This document shows, piece by piece, positions 1 to 11,938 of a stretch of 64,000 nucleotides of DNA. The notes under the pieces are model-generated. The model did not search any database. It was not told where the DNA came from and saw only the letters and a list, made by a program, of their open reading frames with translations. The position numbers and the translations under genes were made by a program. Origin of the DNA: Sitta carolinensis (taxonomy: Eukaryota > Chordata > Aves > Passeriformes > Sittidae); assembly GCA_032173965.1 (NCBI GenBank), contig CM063284.1, positions 116,100,410 through 116,164,409 of the forward strand. The letters run 5' to 3'. Within the stretch, counting starts at the first letter, position 1, and each line of letters begins with the position of its first letter.

Positions 1-2344
1 TTGGTAGGCAGATTACTCCCATAACTTTGTATTCTTAAGCCACACATTGAACAACCATGTGTTTCCAAGCATTAAACCCTGTGGACTTCTATGATAGCTG
101 CTTCTAAGAAAATGCAGGAAGGTTAATTCTGGTCTAATATTGTAGTCTAACAGGCCAGTTGTCCAGTCAAGAATTCATGCCTCTGAATAACTTGGCTTGG
201 CCAATTCTTTAATTTTGTATGTTAAAAACTGCCTTATTCTGTTCATTGTGCCTTACATTGAACCTCTCCTACTGGTATGGATAACCAGGAACATCTAGAG
301 AATTCAGTCTCTTTAATTGTTTAGAGATTTTATGGGGCTTTAAATATAACATGTTGCTGCAAATAGTTATTCTTGGCTTGTCAGTGAAAACAAATATCTC
401 TGTATGTCTCTCTTGACTTGTTTTAGCATTCCTCTCCCACATTACTAGACTAAAGTGTTCTCTCAGCCATTGCATGCAAGAGTCAAGGCATATCCAGATT
501 ATCATACAGAGAACGCAGAAGTAGTCAACTGTTTGGGAGCAGAACAAGATGTTTTAGTCTAGAAGAGAAATATGCTCTAGAGTACAATGATGCATTTGCA
601 TGTACACTCTAGGGAAATTAATAGTGTTACTGTGATCTGGCCATATGTTACCTAAAGGGATATAGCTTACGAATTCTAACCGTGATCGGATCCAGAATGC
701 CTACTGGCAATGGAGTAGAGCATTACCACACAGAGCTTTATTACAAAAATAAACTGCAGTCTTGAGAGTGGATTCCTCATTCTGGGATGTACTGACTATA
801 TTTATTTCATGGAAGAGAATAATGGAATATTTAAACAGAGATTTTGCAACCTTCATCCTTGTTGGTAGATGCTTTTGTCTTTCTGTCTTAGCTTGAAGCA
901 TCATGTGTCTTTCAATGGAGCTACTTGACAGCTGACATTTTCTGCTTTTACTTCTACTCCAGCTGCTAATTGCATATTTACAATCCTTCAATCAAGAGGA
1001 AAAGAGAAACAGATTAGAAAAATTTTCAGTCTGTCAAGCAAACCATACATATAATGAAACATCCACTCATTAAACATGGAGAACTTTTATGGCTTTAATA
1101 ATAAGTGTTATAAAGGGCACAAAGGTATTATTAATTCTGAAGGAATGCAGGGCTGGAAAACAATAAGTCATTTTGACAGTTGCTATGAAGACTATTACCA
1201 AATGTTATGTTTACTTGAATAGGTTCAATTTATAAAACAAGACCCATAAAAAATCTACAGACTAATCAATTGAGATACCCTGTTACAAACAACAGCTAAT
1301 GGAGTAAGGTTCTGATATATTGATTAAAGACTGAATTGTGAACCTGGATTTTATAAAATTAAGATAATTGGTAATGTGTGCTGCTTCTGTGCATTAAATT
1401 AAATACTGTGGCAATTAATTGAATTGCTATAATAAAAATTTAACACAGAAAATATTTCTATCCTAAGTTAAGGAAGTGATTTTTTCTGAATGTGTGATTA
1501 TCTTTCTAAAAGGAATTCACAAATGTGTATTTATTATGCAAATATAGCAAGATACAGGAGCTTTTGTTCTGTAATCACCGATTAAATCCTCCATATATCT
1601 CTCATGAAAATTAAATTTGGGGGACATAAGAAATTCTCCTTTGTTTCTGAGTGTGCTGGTTGCAATCCTGAACATAATCAAGCAAGCTGACAGTATGTAT
1701 GATTATATATGATACCACTCTGCAGGAGACAGTTCCAATATTGTATCTCCACTCCTCCATTCATTATTGGCAAACACGTGCCTGGAACTCACTGCAATGT
1801 TGCAACTGGCATTTTGAAACACTGTGATTTCTTTTTCTCCTAGCCAGGACTTGTATTTCCCATAGGATTTATGTACTGCATTGTATTATTCAGTATATGT
1901 TCATGACTTCCACTACTATTAGGAAAAGCTATGTGTATACATTCAGAGCAGAATATATCTCATAGTGGATTTCAGAAAATACAACACACAGTTACTTTAA
2001 AACATGAGGTTAACAAAATAAGAACTGAAAGACAAGGAAGAGAACAATAAACAATTTAAAAACCATTCACCAGTACGTTTGATCCTGTACCCACTCTTTC
2101 CATAGTAAATCATTACTATGATCGTTATTTTTTGTTACTTCTAAGAAGTTGATACAAGCTGGCATAAAGCTGGTAGCAAATCAAACTTGAGCCTACCCTG
2201 TTTAAAAACCTGAAATATCTTATTCATTTTAAAGCAGCAATTGCCCTGAAACCTGAAAACTGGTAGATACATTCAAGCAACTCACTAGGTCACAAAATAC
2301 TCTTTAAAAGACCTTAACTGAGTGTGGCAATAACAGCACCACAA
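1..2344. other. unique AT-rich sequence, no gene seen
   Basis: No repeat or coding exon is recognisable here. Open frames are all under 100 codons. The part at about 1330-1600 is rich in TAAT-type homeobox core sites and free of recognised repeats, so it could be a conserved non-coding element, but this cannot be tested from one sequence. Confidence 0.5.
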
Positions 2345-2535
2345 CAGACTGTCGTAGAGCTAGAAAGGCTAACTGTTGCTTAGGATACTATAGTGGGTCT
2401 TACAAGCTCTGATTCCAGTTGTCCTAAAATACAATCAGCAGGTCACTTTCTCTCTCAGAGGCTCTGTTTTCATGAACTTAAAGTGAGGATACTGATAATG
2501 TTAACAACTTAGAGATCTACAGTCAAAGAGCAGAA
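2345..2535 (+). mobile_element. MIR-like SINE fragment (old)
   Basis: The stretch CAGGTCACTTTCTCTCTCAG followed by AGGCTCTGTTTTCATGAA and then GAGGATACTGATAATGTT follows, in order, the central core of MIR/CORE-SINEs (the block equivalent to 'gtcacttaacctctctg', 'cctcagttttc', 'ggataataat'). It is heavily diverged and its ends are estimates. It is an ancient amniote retroposon with no expected present activity. The alternative is chance similarity, since only about 90 bases carry the match. Confidence 0.5.
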
Positions 2536-3770
2536 AGATTTATATCAATACAGTTTATCAGTTCCATCAGTTGGATAAGGATGTAACCAGTGGAGCTGAG
2601 CCAGCTTGCAGAGAAGCACAAATTTCTAGTAAGGCCAAATATCTCCATCACAAAGAATTCACAATCTCCTCTTTTACTGTTTCTGTCTATTCAAAGGATG
2701 TTTTTCTCTTTCTAAGGGGTAGAATAAAATCTGATTTACTAGAGGTACCTGCTCCCTCACCCTCATTAAGCAGAAGAGGGGTTAAGAGACTATGTTCACC
2801 TGATCCTCTGCAGGCAGCTGCAAGCTATTTTTGGGAGCAGACGTGGTCTGAGCACTTCCAAAGGCAAATCTGAGAAACAGTGACTAATGCTTCTTTCAGC
2901 TGGGTCAAAAAAAACCTTTGTCAGGGCCGTTTCAGGTCTAGCTAACATTGAGTCAGGGCAGAAGACCACGTGGATATCCTCCAAGCAGGGAGTGCTGGTC
3001 TCCTCCAAGACCAGGATGTGCTGCTGTACCCAGTCTGTGCTGGCCTGCTCAGGGAAGAAAGCACTGGGCTTGGTCTGGGAGGTCTCTTGAACGAAAATCT
3101 CAAATCTGGAAAGCTTTTGGTTTTCCAGATGCTTCCAGTAGACTAATGAATAAAGATGATGAAAAATAAAGGAAATAAAAGGCTACAAAATTAAATCTAG
3201 AAGTCTTCGACTTTGTACCCAGCACCTGTCAGAAAAGGTCATCTGTTTTACAAGGCAGGAAATTCAAAACAAGAGCATCTGTAACTATTTGTAAATAGTG
3301 TCAAATTTATAGGGCTGATTTGACATGAGGAAAAAATATCCAAGGAAAAGACTTGCAAAACATTCAAAGTAGTTTATTTTGACATTTTAAAAACTTTTTA
3401 AAATGTTATTCTGCTTAAAAATTTATCTAAATTTGCATTTGGACCTATTTTACAAGTAAATGAAGGACCTCAAAGAGAAATAAAGCATTTCCTTTGGGTT
3501 CAAACAAAATGTTTATTTGGATCCAAAATATTGTCTTCATTTCAGCTGGAGTGCTGGAAAACTACGCAGCTATTTTTACAGCTTTTACTGTAACGTAATG
3601 TTTAAATTTTTTTTTCCCTATTTCTCATATTTTCTATAAAGAACCAAATGAAATGTAGAGCATTTGATTTTTTCTTAAGGTGCCACCCTCTTACTAAAAT
3701 GTTGACTTCAGTGATTGGTTGTCATCAGTATTATTAATATTATTATTACTTAAGGTCTTTCCAATAAAAA
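2536..3770. other. unique sequence, no gene seen
   Basis: Nothing recognised. A slightly GC-richer patch at about 2880-3100 gives overlapping short open frames (67-100 codons) on both strands. None has a recognisable domain, and they do not share splice signals. Confidence 0.45.
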
Positions 3771-4800
3771 AAAAAAATTTGCTTTTCACTATTCTCTTTC
3801 CTCTTTTTTCCTAAAACTTGATATTTCTTTAAATCATACTCGCTTCCTTTCAATTACATTTTTACTTTTATAGTTAAGGTTGAAATGACTTAAAGCTAGC
3901 AACAGCAATGAAACTTTTTGCTAGCACAGTTTGGGGGAAAATTTTAAAAATGTTCATTGAATCACTTCAAAATTTAGGTAACTATTTTAAAAACTGCAAG
4001 TAACAATTGAAAAGAAAAAGCCTGAAGTCCATAAAAACTTTTCAAGATTTTTTCCTTCTTTGAGCCCTAGTTATACTTTTCTCCTTTTTCTATCACTGTT
4101 TTTTCTTCTTTCTCTTTCCTTGTAGGTCTGAATCAGAAAGGTCTATCTGCAATTTAGATTTATTGGAATAGAGGTAAAAAAGAATAAGGGCAACTTTTCA
4201 CTGTCAGATTTGTACAAAGGAGTCAGTGCAAGTGAAATCCAAGTTCTTTCCCATTTATCTCTTACTCTTCTATATCTTTACTCACTTTCTCTTTTTCAGT
4301 CCTTTCCATCCCTCTTGCTTGCCTTTCTTTATATTTTTTCCCTCCCGTCTATCCCTACTTTTAGGTTTTTTACCAGTCCTTCACACATCCCTACCTATTA
4401 TCCAGGGACCTATTCAGCCACAGAAGTCTTGAATGTTAAAAAGTGAAAAAGTGAAAGAGACTGTTGCAATGAGCATGATGATAGATGATTTCAGTAGGAT
4501 TTTGGGGGTTTTTTAACTGAAATGTTTTAATATTTTCAGCCAAAAATGTTCCTATCTTTTCAATATGTTAAAAAATAACCCCTGAAGAGTTGGTGTTGGT
4601 AGTATATATTACTATTGTTACAGAAGCCAGCCAGAGGGAGGAAATGACCTTTAAAATGAGAAGAAAATTCTCATTCCTTCCTGACTCTTCCCTGCTTTCC
4701 GTTTGCTCTGCATTTTCTCATTTTCTTCTTATTTTTACATCCTTCTCTTCTCTCCTGCCAGTTTCCCCACACTTTTTATTTTCATTTTTTGGTGGTTAAT
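3771..4800 (+). repeat. pyrimidine-rich (C/T) low-complexity stretch
   Basis: The plus strand carries repeated runs of T and C at about 3775-3870, 4080-4125, 4240-4400 and 4670-4790. The open frames here (4210-4446, 4226-4432, 4590-4799) translate to Ser/Leu/Phe-rich strings, which is what C/T tracts give. They are not taken as genes. Confidence 0.6.
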
Positions 4801-6459
4801 ATAAGTCTTATAAGGCACTTGAAATGTACCTTATTAATCTAATTTGAATGCAAGGTGAAATTTGAAGGCCAAAGGTGAGATAGCCTATATGTATCTAAAC
4901 TCCGCAAAACCCTGGGAGAAACTGAAACAAGAGTGTGGGGAATGCAGCAGCACATTTACCCTCTAGGGTGCAGAGCCACGTGGCTGGAGCTCTTGAGCAC
5001 ATCCATTCCCACATCCCCACACTCATCTCAGCATTTCAGGATGCTGCTGTATGACAGCACTTTATCTTTGGAGTCAAGCTAACAGATTTTCTTGGTGTTG
5101 TAATGGCTCACACGAAGAGGAAGATGCTGTGGATTATTGCTGCCTCCCAGAAGGCCCTTTATATCCCTTTTGCTAGAGGCAAAAGCAGAGCCACTGCAGG
5201 CCTGCTCCTTTAGGACAAAGCTGATCTGGATGTGACTGGAGCAGACAGAAGGGTGCTCTGCTCTGCCTTGTGAGATGGAGAGGAGCATCACCCAAGGGTT
5301 TCCGAGGGAGTCTTAGTAGACCAGTGCATGGAACCACATAATTTTAATTCCCATATCAAGTTCATCCTTTGAGAAGAACCATATGTACATATAAATGTCC
5401 TGTGCACTGCAGCAGCAAAAAAATGTAGACAGGAGATAGAGTATAACAGGACCTGTGTTGCAAACCAAATCAAGAAGTGCCGAAGAATCTCTTATAAATA
5501 CACTTCTTTGGGAACAGAATCTGCAGGGTGGATTCTTTGAAAAAAGACTCAGACATATGTTCACTCCTCTGCTAAGTGCCCTGAGAAACAAAGCCTCAGA
5601 TGTCAGCAGGAAGTTAATATAGAGAGTTGGGAAACCTTAGAGGAAGGTTGTAGAACAAATTCCTTAAGGAGTTTGACCTTATATGAGCTTGTATAATGTT
5701 ACAGAGAAAAATGGGGGAAAAAAAACAAGGTGAAAACATGAAATAACTAATATCTGTCCAAAAGAAAAGAGAAAAATCAAAATTCTATATTTATTTAATG
5801 TTTTTATTCACAATAGGTTTCAAGAAAGTAAATTTTGCTTTATCTCTAGTACTCACACGAACACAGCAGAAGACAACTGAGAGGGGATTACTTGCCTTTC
5901 TTTCAAATTTTGTTTTTGAATGATCCAGTGAAGTAGCTGATTGTCATTCACAGTTTCTGGTCCAAAACTGTTTTCTCATTGCAAGAATTGCTGCATGGTT
6001 ATATTGCAGTGACCATGACCAAGAAACTAAAAGCAAAACACGTATCATTTGAAATGTTTGTTTTGTGGGCTTCATTATTAAAAGTGTTGATCATTATTTA
6101 AAGTGTTGATACTACCCTGCCCATGTGAATTTGGGGACTTCACTTCTCATAGTTGTTGCTCAAACTGATCTAGTGAATTGACAAAACCCTATCTTCATGA
6201 TCTTACTTGAAACAACCCTTCTAAAATTGAAGCCTCAGTTTCTGGGATGTGATTCTTTCATGGGCCCAGATTTGCACCTCATGTAGGCTTACACAACACA
6301 GACATGGGCTCAGCCCAGATTTAGCCTGAAATGACCACAGATATCTGAAGAATACAGCCTTTCCCTGCAGTTTTATATAGTTAGATGCAGACACTCGCCG
6401 TCTTCTCTGAACCGCTTGTAGTCATATCAGAGTCAGATTTGGATTTTGTTTGTTTGTTT
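4801..6459. other. unique sequence, no gene seen
   Basis: No repeat family, exon or RNA gene recognised. The minus-strand open frames at 5079-5591 overlap each other in different frames and show no domain. Confidence 0.45.
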
Positions 6460-6695
6460 TCAAAAATTCACCAAGTCAGACTGTTCTTTTCCTTGAAATG
6501 CATTTGTTCTGTACATGAAAGAAAAAGGAGAGAGGAGGAGCTGGCTGGCATATTCTGAACTACTATATATTGCAGAACAGGCTTCCAGTTGTCAGCGTCT
6601 GCACCCTGTAGAAGTATGGTTTCAATTTTACTTTTGAAATCTGAGTCGAGCAATGTTGCCAACACATATTTTTCCCTGTCAAAACATTTCACTTA
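6460..6695 (-). pseudogene. possible relic of a hAT/ZBED-type transposase domain
   Basis: The minus-strand frame at 6468-6692 reads KYVLATLLDSDFKSKI near its start. This resembles the 'ATLLDPRFK' block that many hAT transposases and host genes derived from them (ZBED proteins, ZNF618) carry ahead of the C-terminal dimerisation region. The canonical Pro-Arg is replaced by Ser-Asp. The match is followed by an acidic turn and a Trp (DADNWKPVL). The frame has no ATG at its start, is closed by a stop just upstream, and after about 45 codons the better-looking continuation lies in another frame (LLLSPFSFMY...), so the piece is frameshifted and non-functional. It could be a DNA-transposon remnant or a processed copy of a domesticated hAT gene. 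The similarity rests on about 15 residues recalled from memory. Confidence 0.35.
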
Positions 6696-7664
6696 TTCCT
6701 GAGTCTGTAGACAGCTTTTAGGTTACATCTTTTCCCCAATCTTATTGAAACAGGATCTTCATTTCTTTTGAAATCATTTTTCATTAGTGTGGGAGCAAAA
6801 AGTAGATACTAGAGCTGATAAGTGGCAGCACCTGGCTTAAAGATGTTCCATCAGCTCTTAGTTTTCTGTGTGATCACTTCTGATAATTGGAGGATGAAAA
6901 CCAAAGCTGCAGTCACACTCAAATAATGATAGGTGAAGACATTATCTTTCTTCTTTCTCTATGCCTTTAGTGCTGCCTGTGCTCCCTCTTGTTCTATGGA
7001 GCTGATAGAAAACGCAAAATGCAGACTTAAGGTTTCACAAGTTGCTTCAGCAAAAGATTTTTTTGACTAATTTGGTCATAAGGAGGACTGGCTCATTGTT
7101 CAGTTAAACTTAAAATAGCTGGAAAAGCATATAATTTGGGGGGTGTGTGAACAACTTATAAACTTATTCATGTTTGTAGTTGTCTTAATTATTTTCAAAC
7201 ATATGCACACATTTCAGTCTATAGGATTTGTGCAAAAAATTGTTTCAGCTGTTTGCTGTTCACTAACTATTGTTCATGGCATGTAGCAAAGTCATATGAA
7301 CTATATTGTGTGATTCCTGCTTCCTACCTGGATGTCTGAAAAGACAATGAATAATAATTAAACAGTGACAGACAATGTCATTTCACCTCTCCTTCCCCTC
7401 CAGAAAAAAGAAAAAAAAAATCCCCAATTCAGATTATAAATTCTTTTTATTCAAACCAGTATATGCTCTGGGAACAATATGTCTGAGAATTTATAAACTT
7501 TAGAGGCAGATAACAATTCCCTTAACAACTATGAAACAGGATTCCTCACATTAAAGCACAAAGATATGCAGAATCAATCACTGTTTGTATTGTTTGCCAG
7601 CTGTATTTATTGTTTCATTCATGTTTCTGGATTAAAACCATCCCTAGTTCCAACACCAAACTCC
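6696..7664. other. unique sequence, no gene seen
   Basis: AT-rich sequence without recognised repeat or exon. A short A-rich run near 7406-7420 is the only low-complexity element. Confidence 0.45.
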
Positions 7665-7805
7665 CCAACAATCTGAGTTTAATCACTTGCCTGACATCAG
7701 ACTGCAAAGAAAGAGCAGATCTAAGCAGTATAGAGGGAAGATGACACACTCTTGAAAGCTTCAGCTTTTATTTCGATCCCAGATTCCTAACAAGATGAGG
7801 CTCAA
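7665..7805 (-). mobile_element. possible antisense MIR-like fragment
   Basis: AATCACTTGCCTGACATCAG, then AGAGCAGATC and later TTTCGATCCCAGATTCCTAA, follow the antisense order of a MIR core ('cacttgcccaaggtcac', 'gcagagc', 'tttgaacccagatctcctgac'). Divergence is high and the boundaries are guesses. Confidence 0.3.
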
Positions 7806-8349
7806 CAGCTGTACTGTTTGCAAGTCTGTGCATCAGCAACAGATCAGCCAATAGAAAGCCAAGCCAACAGAAAATATGGATGAGAGCCCCAGAGTTCATG
7901 CAGACCATTCTCCTTTTCCAAGGTGTGATCAGCTCTTAAATAATTCCCATTCACCTTAGTCTAGCTCTCTTAAAGGTTTCCTGTAATAGAAATTTTTCCA
8001 AGAAATCTATTGTAGTGCAACATTTTTGTAGTATTAAAAATACTTCACTACCTTTGCTGAACCTTCCTTGCAGTCTACTGCTTTCTGTCCCACTCAACTA
8101 AGACCTGATATAATTTTTTACTGTTCTTCCTTTGTATTTACCCTTTTGACATTGGACATCATGTCCACGCTTAGGGCCTCCCTTTTTATTCAGATGGCAT
8201 CACCTGCTGAGTCTTTTCTTGGAGGCTATGTTGTAAAGACTGATCCTTCCTGATTTTCCTCTCTTGATTTTCTTCAAATACTCCATAATTGTCTTAAGGG
8301 GAAGAAAATATTTCACACTGTCTTACAGGAAGTATTTCTATTTACTCAC

Positions 8350-8560
8350 TCTAATATGTTGTTTGTTTTCTTCATAACAAAACACTGTTTATACATTGTG
8401 ATCTATAGCTCTTCTTTTGCTACCTAGTTAGCTTTCTTCAACTTGCCTTTGGGTAGCTGATTACTCTTTACTAAATGTAGCATTTTGCACCTGTCCCTGC
8501 TGAATTTTGAGTGAGCTCACCATACTAACTTTTGAACCTGCTGGTCAGTCTCAGCTGAAC
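8350..8560 (-). mobile_element. probable old CR1 fragment, antisense
   Basis: The block ending GCATTTTGCACCTGTCCCTG and continuing CTGAATTTTGAGTGAGC matches the antisense of an old CR1 reverse-transcriptase region, in which a 'gcattactttgcatttatc...ttgaatttcatc' phrase is typical. The upstream GTTTGTTTTCTTCATAAC also fits. Copies of this age are inactive relics. Confidence 0.4.
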
Positions 8561-9728
8561 AGACTTCAGTTGGCAGAGCTCAGCTGACACTCAGTAATTT
8601 CTGACTCAGTTTGTGAAAACAGTCAGCTAGAGGGGGAGAACATCCCCATGGAGAGGAAGGTTATGATGTGAACTTGATGCTTCTTGGACACTTGCAACGC
8701 AATACAACATGACTCTGAGGGAAATGCAGCTTCATAAAAGTATTTGTTTTAAAATTGAAGAGCTGTAAGGTTACTTATGTACTTACAGTCTTATGTCAGA
8801 TAACTACTCTGGGGTGTTTTTCCTGTCATACATCCATCAGCTGCTAGAGAACTTACCACAAAACTTCGTGATCCTGGGGTTATGCTGACTCTAGTGCTCG
8901 GGTCGTTCCTTGGGTGATACAGACTCCTGGAATTAAACTGAGAGATCTCACATTTAGCAATTACTGTTAATGATTCAGTCGGAGGCTGTGGGCTGCAAGA
9001 TAATATCCAGTACAAGAGTTGCCTAGTTAGAGAAAATTGTTTTCTAAAATAGCTGATATCTTTAAAGGGGGATTTTGAGAGGATGGTGTCACAGGCTACA
9101 TCTTTATTAATGTTAGCAAAGAATTAAATCCTCAATTGCATCCACTTTGCAAACAAGCCTTTCATGGTATTGTATCATCGTGAAAGTTCATTAAGTATTG
9201 AGCTTCTGAATTAATAAAATACAGAATATCACTTTGTTGCAATCTCAACAGAAAAGAATTTTTACTCCTCAGTATTTTGGTCTACAAGAGAAAAATTGGT
9301 ACCTACAGCTATGAGAAAAGAAATAGGAAATTTCTTTAAGCATAACTTTCCCATAATGTTGACAAAATTAAACTACACAAATTAAAAACAGAGTAAAGAC
9401 AGGAAGAGGAACAGAAGAAATATGAAGGGAATTGGAAAAATAAAGATCTCTTTGTACATGACCACTATTCCCATCAGTTATTAAATCTCAGCAGAACTAC
9501 ACACAAAAAACAAAGACAGTAATTCAAAAGTTATAGTCAAATACCATGTTCTGTGGTGACAGTTGTCTGAAGAATATATAATCAATATGATTGTCTTTTC
9601 ATTATTTCTGCTGAGTTTAAGAAAAAATCATATAAAATAATATTACTGAGAAACAGACTGTGAAAATATTTCCCCCCTGTTGGAAAGATATTACATTTTA
9701 TTTTGGGAAAAGCTTGGGCTTTTTACAG
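8561..9728. other. unique sequence, no gene seen
   Basis: No repeat or exon recognised. The 74-codon minus-strand open frame at 8791-9015 has no recognisable domain. Confidence 0.45.
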
Positions 9729-9748
9729 AAAAAAAAAAAAAAAAAAAA
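9729..9748 (+). repeat. poly(A) run of 20
   Basis: Twenty uninterrupted A residues. The preceding 100 bases contain no recognisable retrocopy and no obvious target-site duplication, so it is listed as simple sequence. Confidence 0.9.
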
Positions 9749-10818
9749 CACTGAAAACAGAAGGTATCATATTGAGGGGTTGCTTTACAGTAGATCCTGA
9801 AGTGCTGATAAAAAGAGAGATGTCTGTGAGGATTTACAGACGATTCAAAATTATTTTGTCCTGAAATAAAGATTGATGATGAATTTCTGGCTATTTCTTA
9901 GTCTTGATTGCCTAAGCAAAAACATACAAGTCGATTGCAGTGAAAGTAAACTGAAGGAAAAATTGACTGACATATGATAGAATGTTGAAATGTATGATTT
10001 GGGGATTTTAGGTCTCTTTCATCTATTTGAAATAAGAAGTTTAATCCCATGAGAATGCATAGAAAACAGAAGTAAACTGTCTGAGAATTTTCTACTCCAC
10101 ATTTTCATTGACAGAAAGATGCATTTTTGATTAAACACAGGGGTTTTTAAAGAGTTTACCTTCCTTTAAAATGTAACTTAATTTGTCTGATAACAGAAAT
10201 TCCTAACTTTTATAGCACAAAAATGAAGTAAATAATGCAATTTTTTTTTCCTAATGAAGAGTCAAAAGAGTAAGCCAAGCTTATTTAATTGCCATCCTGA
10301 TTTTGTTCTGTGGTTGCCATTTGAGGTGAGTTGTGTCATAGTGTTAACTCTTAAGAACATATCTTAGATGGTTTTATAATAAAAGAAACAAATGTCACAA
10401 AAGGACATAAGAGTACAAGAAAGAAAACAGATAAAAGGAAAAAAACCCAGGAAAATATTACTTTTAAAATTAAAAATAAATTTAAAAGACCCCAAATAAA
10501 TTTAATTTTAAAATAAACTTGCTGTCTTAAGTGATAGAAATACCAAAAAAATGAAGGTTTTGAACAATGTCAGCAATACCACAACTAAACATAAATGAGA
10601 AAACATTACCACATTGGTTTTTCTGGCTGCATCAAAATTAATTTTTTCATTCACTTTTCTATTCTCTTCAGTGTCCATAATAAATATCCTTGTATGAATC
10701 CAGCTGCTGATGTAATTTTACATTTGGCCAGGTGACTATCATGCACACACCCCAGTTTTAGGATTCAAGACATAAAATTAGTCTTTAAAAGTCTCCTTTT
10801 CTTACCTTTCAATCCAGA
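9749..10818. other. very AT-rich unique sequence, no gene seen
   Basis: Many short A runs, particularly at 10380-10560. No repeat family or exon recognised. Confidence 0.45.
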
Positions 10819-10966
10819 GATGGTCACCCAGCTTAGCTGGTTAGGCTGTGGGGTTAATGATGCCATAGTTGTAGGTTTGATCCCTGTATGGGCCATTCAC
10901 TCAGGAGCTGGACTTAATGACCCTTCTGGGTCCCATCCAGCACTTCATATTCTGTGTCATTCTTTG
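10819..10966 (+). mobile_element. tRNA-Ile-derived SINE with CR1-like tail (TguSINE1-like)
   Basis: The head (about 10820-10895) is a degenerate tRNA-Ile gene. An A-box-like TTAGCTGGTTAGGCTGTGG and a B-box GGTTTGATCCC are correctly placed, and the acceptor side ends CCCTGTATGGGCCA. The tail (about 10896-10966) reads TTCACTCAGGAGCTGGACTT and then GACCCTTCTGGGTCCCATCC, ending TTCTGTGTCATTCTTTG, which resembles a CR1 3' end with its octamer-like terminal repeat. This is the composition of TguSINE1, a SINE from songbirds mobilised by CR1 machinery. The head carries several substitutions in the anticodon arm and acceptor stem, so it should not be read as a working tRNA gene. It is the most lineage-informative element in the window. 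Confidence 0.85.
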
Positions 10967-11900
10967 TACCTTATCTCTTTATGTTCCTATTACCCTGCAT
11001 TTTTTAATTCTGTGAATGTCAGATGAATGAATGGATAAGAGAGCTGTAAATAATGCAGTGTAATATGAAGTGTATAGAGGAACTGATTGCAGACCATGGT
11101 TGGGAAGGTCCATGTGTTTTCCTGAGAGTGCTTCTCTGCTACCTTTGTCTTGCAAAAGGGTACTGGATTGGGCATGCCAGAGGAGACACATGCCCAGCAA
11201 CACCACATTTTCTCCTGGTGCTTATAAAAAGCCACTTTAACATGTCTCAGGGTACAGCTTCTCTAGGACATCTACCTATGTGCTTGTATTTGGAGTGTCT
11301 TGTCCATGCATGGACATCCTGTCAGGTACAGGTGAGTTTAAATGAATGAAAAGCCTGTATCTCCACAGCAGGAGAAATTCAGCACTACAGAGGTGAGTCA
11401 TTGGCACATAAGCAACACAAAACACCCACCATTCCCAGGGGCAGTGGTGCCATATACAACAAAATCTTGCCTTGATTGTTGCCTCTTCTCTTACCTGCAT
11501 TACTAGTCAGGTAACTAGTAGTGCATTACTAGGTGTTCATGACAACTGCATCCTTCTTCCTTATAATAAAAAGTTTTAGCTGTAGTGAGGAACGGTCATC
11601 TTCCAAACTGAGAGCATTCCCAAGGTTTCCATGTCCATCTCTCATCTAATTTTTGGAGAAGTAAATCCATCATCAAGTGGAGTGCCTTTTCTGTTTGAGA
11701 TGGTATTCGTGTACATGTATAATGTATTTTCAAGCCTTTTCTCTCTTCACCTTTTACATCATAAACATGTAAGTGTAAAGTAATATGATTTGTTTCTCTA
11801 GAGACAAAAAAAAAGTAAGAAAATTCAAGGGTTTTTAAGAAAAGTTTATGCCAAAGAGCCTTTCAAGTTCTAAATACTTTCTAACCATTGCAGGGCTAGA
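10967..11900. other. unique sequence with short open frames, no firm gene
   Basis: Somewhat GC-richer at 11080-11480, with a plus-strand open frame (11053-11349) that runs into a good donor-like site (ACAG then GTGAGT) at 11332 and another at 11391. No protein family recognised. Splice-like sites at this density are expected by chance. Confidence 0.35.
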
Positions 11901-11901
11901 G

Positions 11902-11938
11902 GTTTGAGGCAGCATCCTAGGTGTTTGAGGCAGCATCC
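11902..11938. repeat. short direct duplication
   Basis: GTTTGAGGCAGCATCC occurs at 11902-11917 and again, identical, at 11923-11938. Probably a local slippage or small tandem duplication event. Confidence 0.85.

Noticed and set aside
2880..3170. overlapping open frames in a GC-richer patch
   Set aside because: Frames on both strands are short, have no recognised domain and lack consistent splice borders.
4210..4799. Ser/Leu/Phe-rich plus-strand open frames
   Set aside because: They are readings of C/T-rich low-complexity DNA, which lacks stop codons by composition.
9729..9748. tail of a processed pseudogene
   Set aside because: No coding similarity, poly(A) signal or flanking duplication upstream. 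The same was judged for the A runs at 24289, 39366 and 60632.
10820..10895. tRNA-Ile gene
   Set aside because: The tRNA-like head is degenerate in the anticodon arm and continues straight into a CR1-like tail, so it is a SINE head rather than a working tRNA.
11269..11331. possible small exon before a GTGAGT donor
   Set aside because: The acceptor is weak, the block is only about 60 bases, and donor matches of this quality are expected about once per window by chance.
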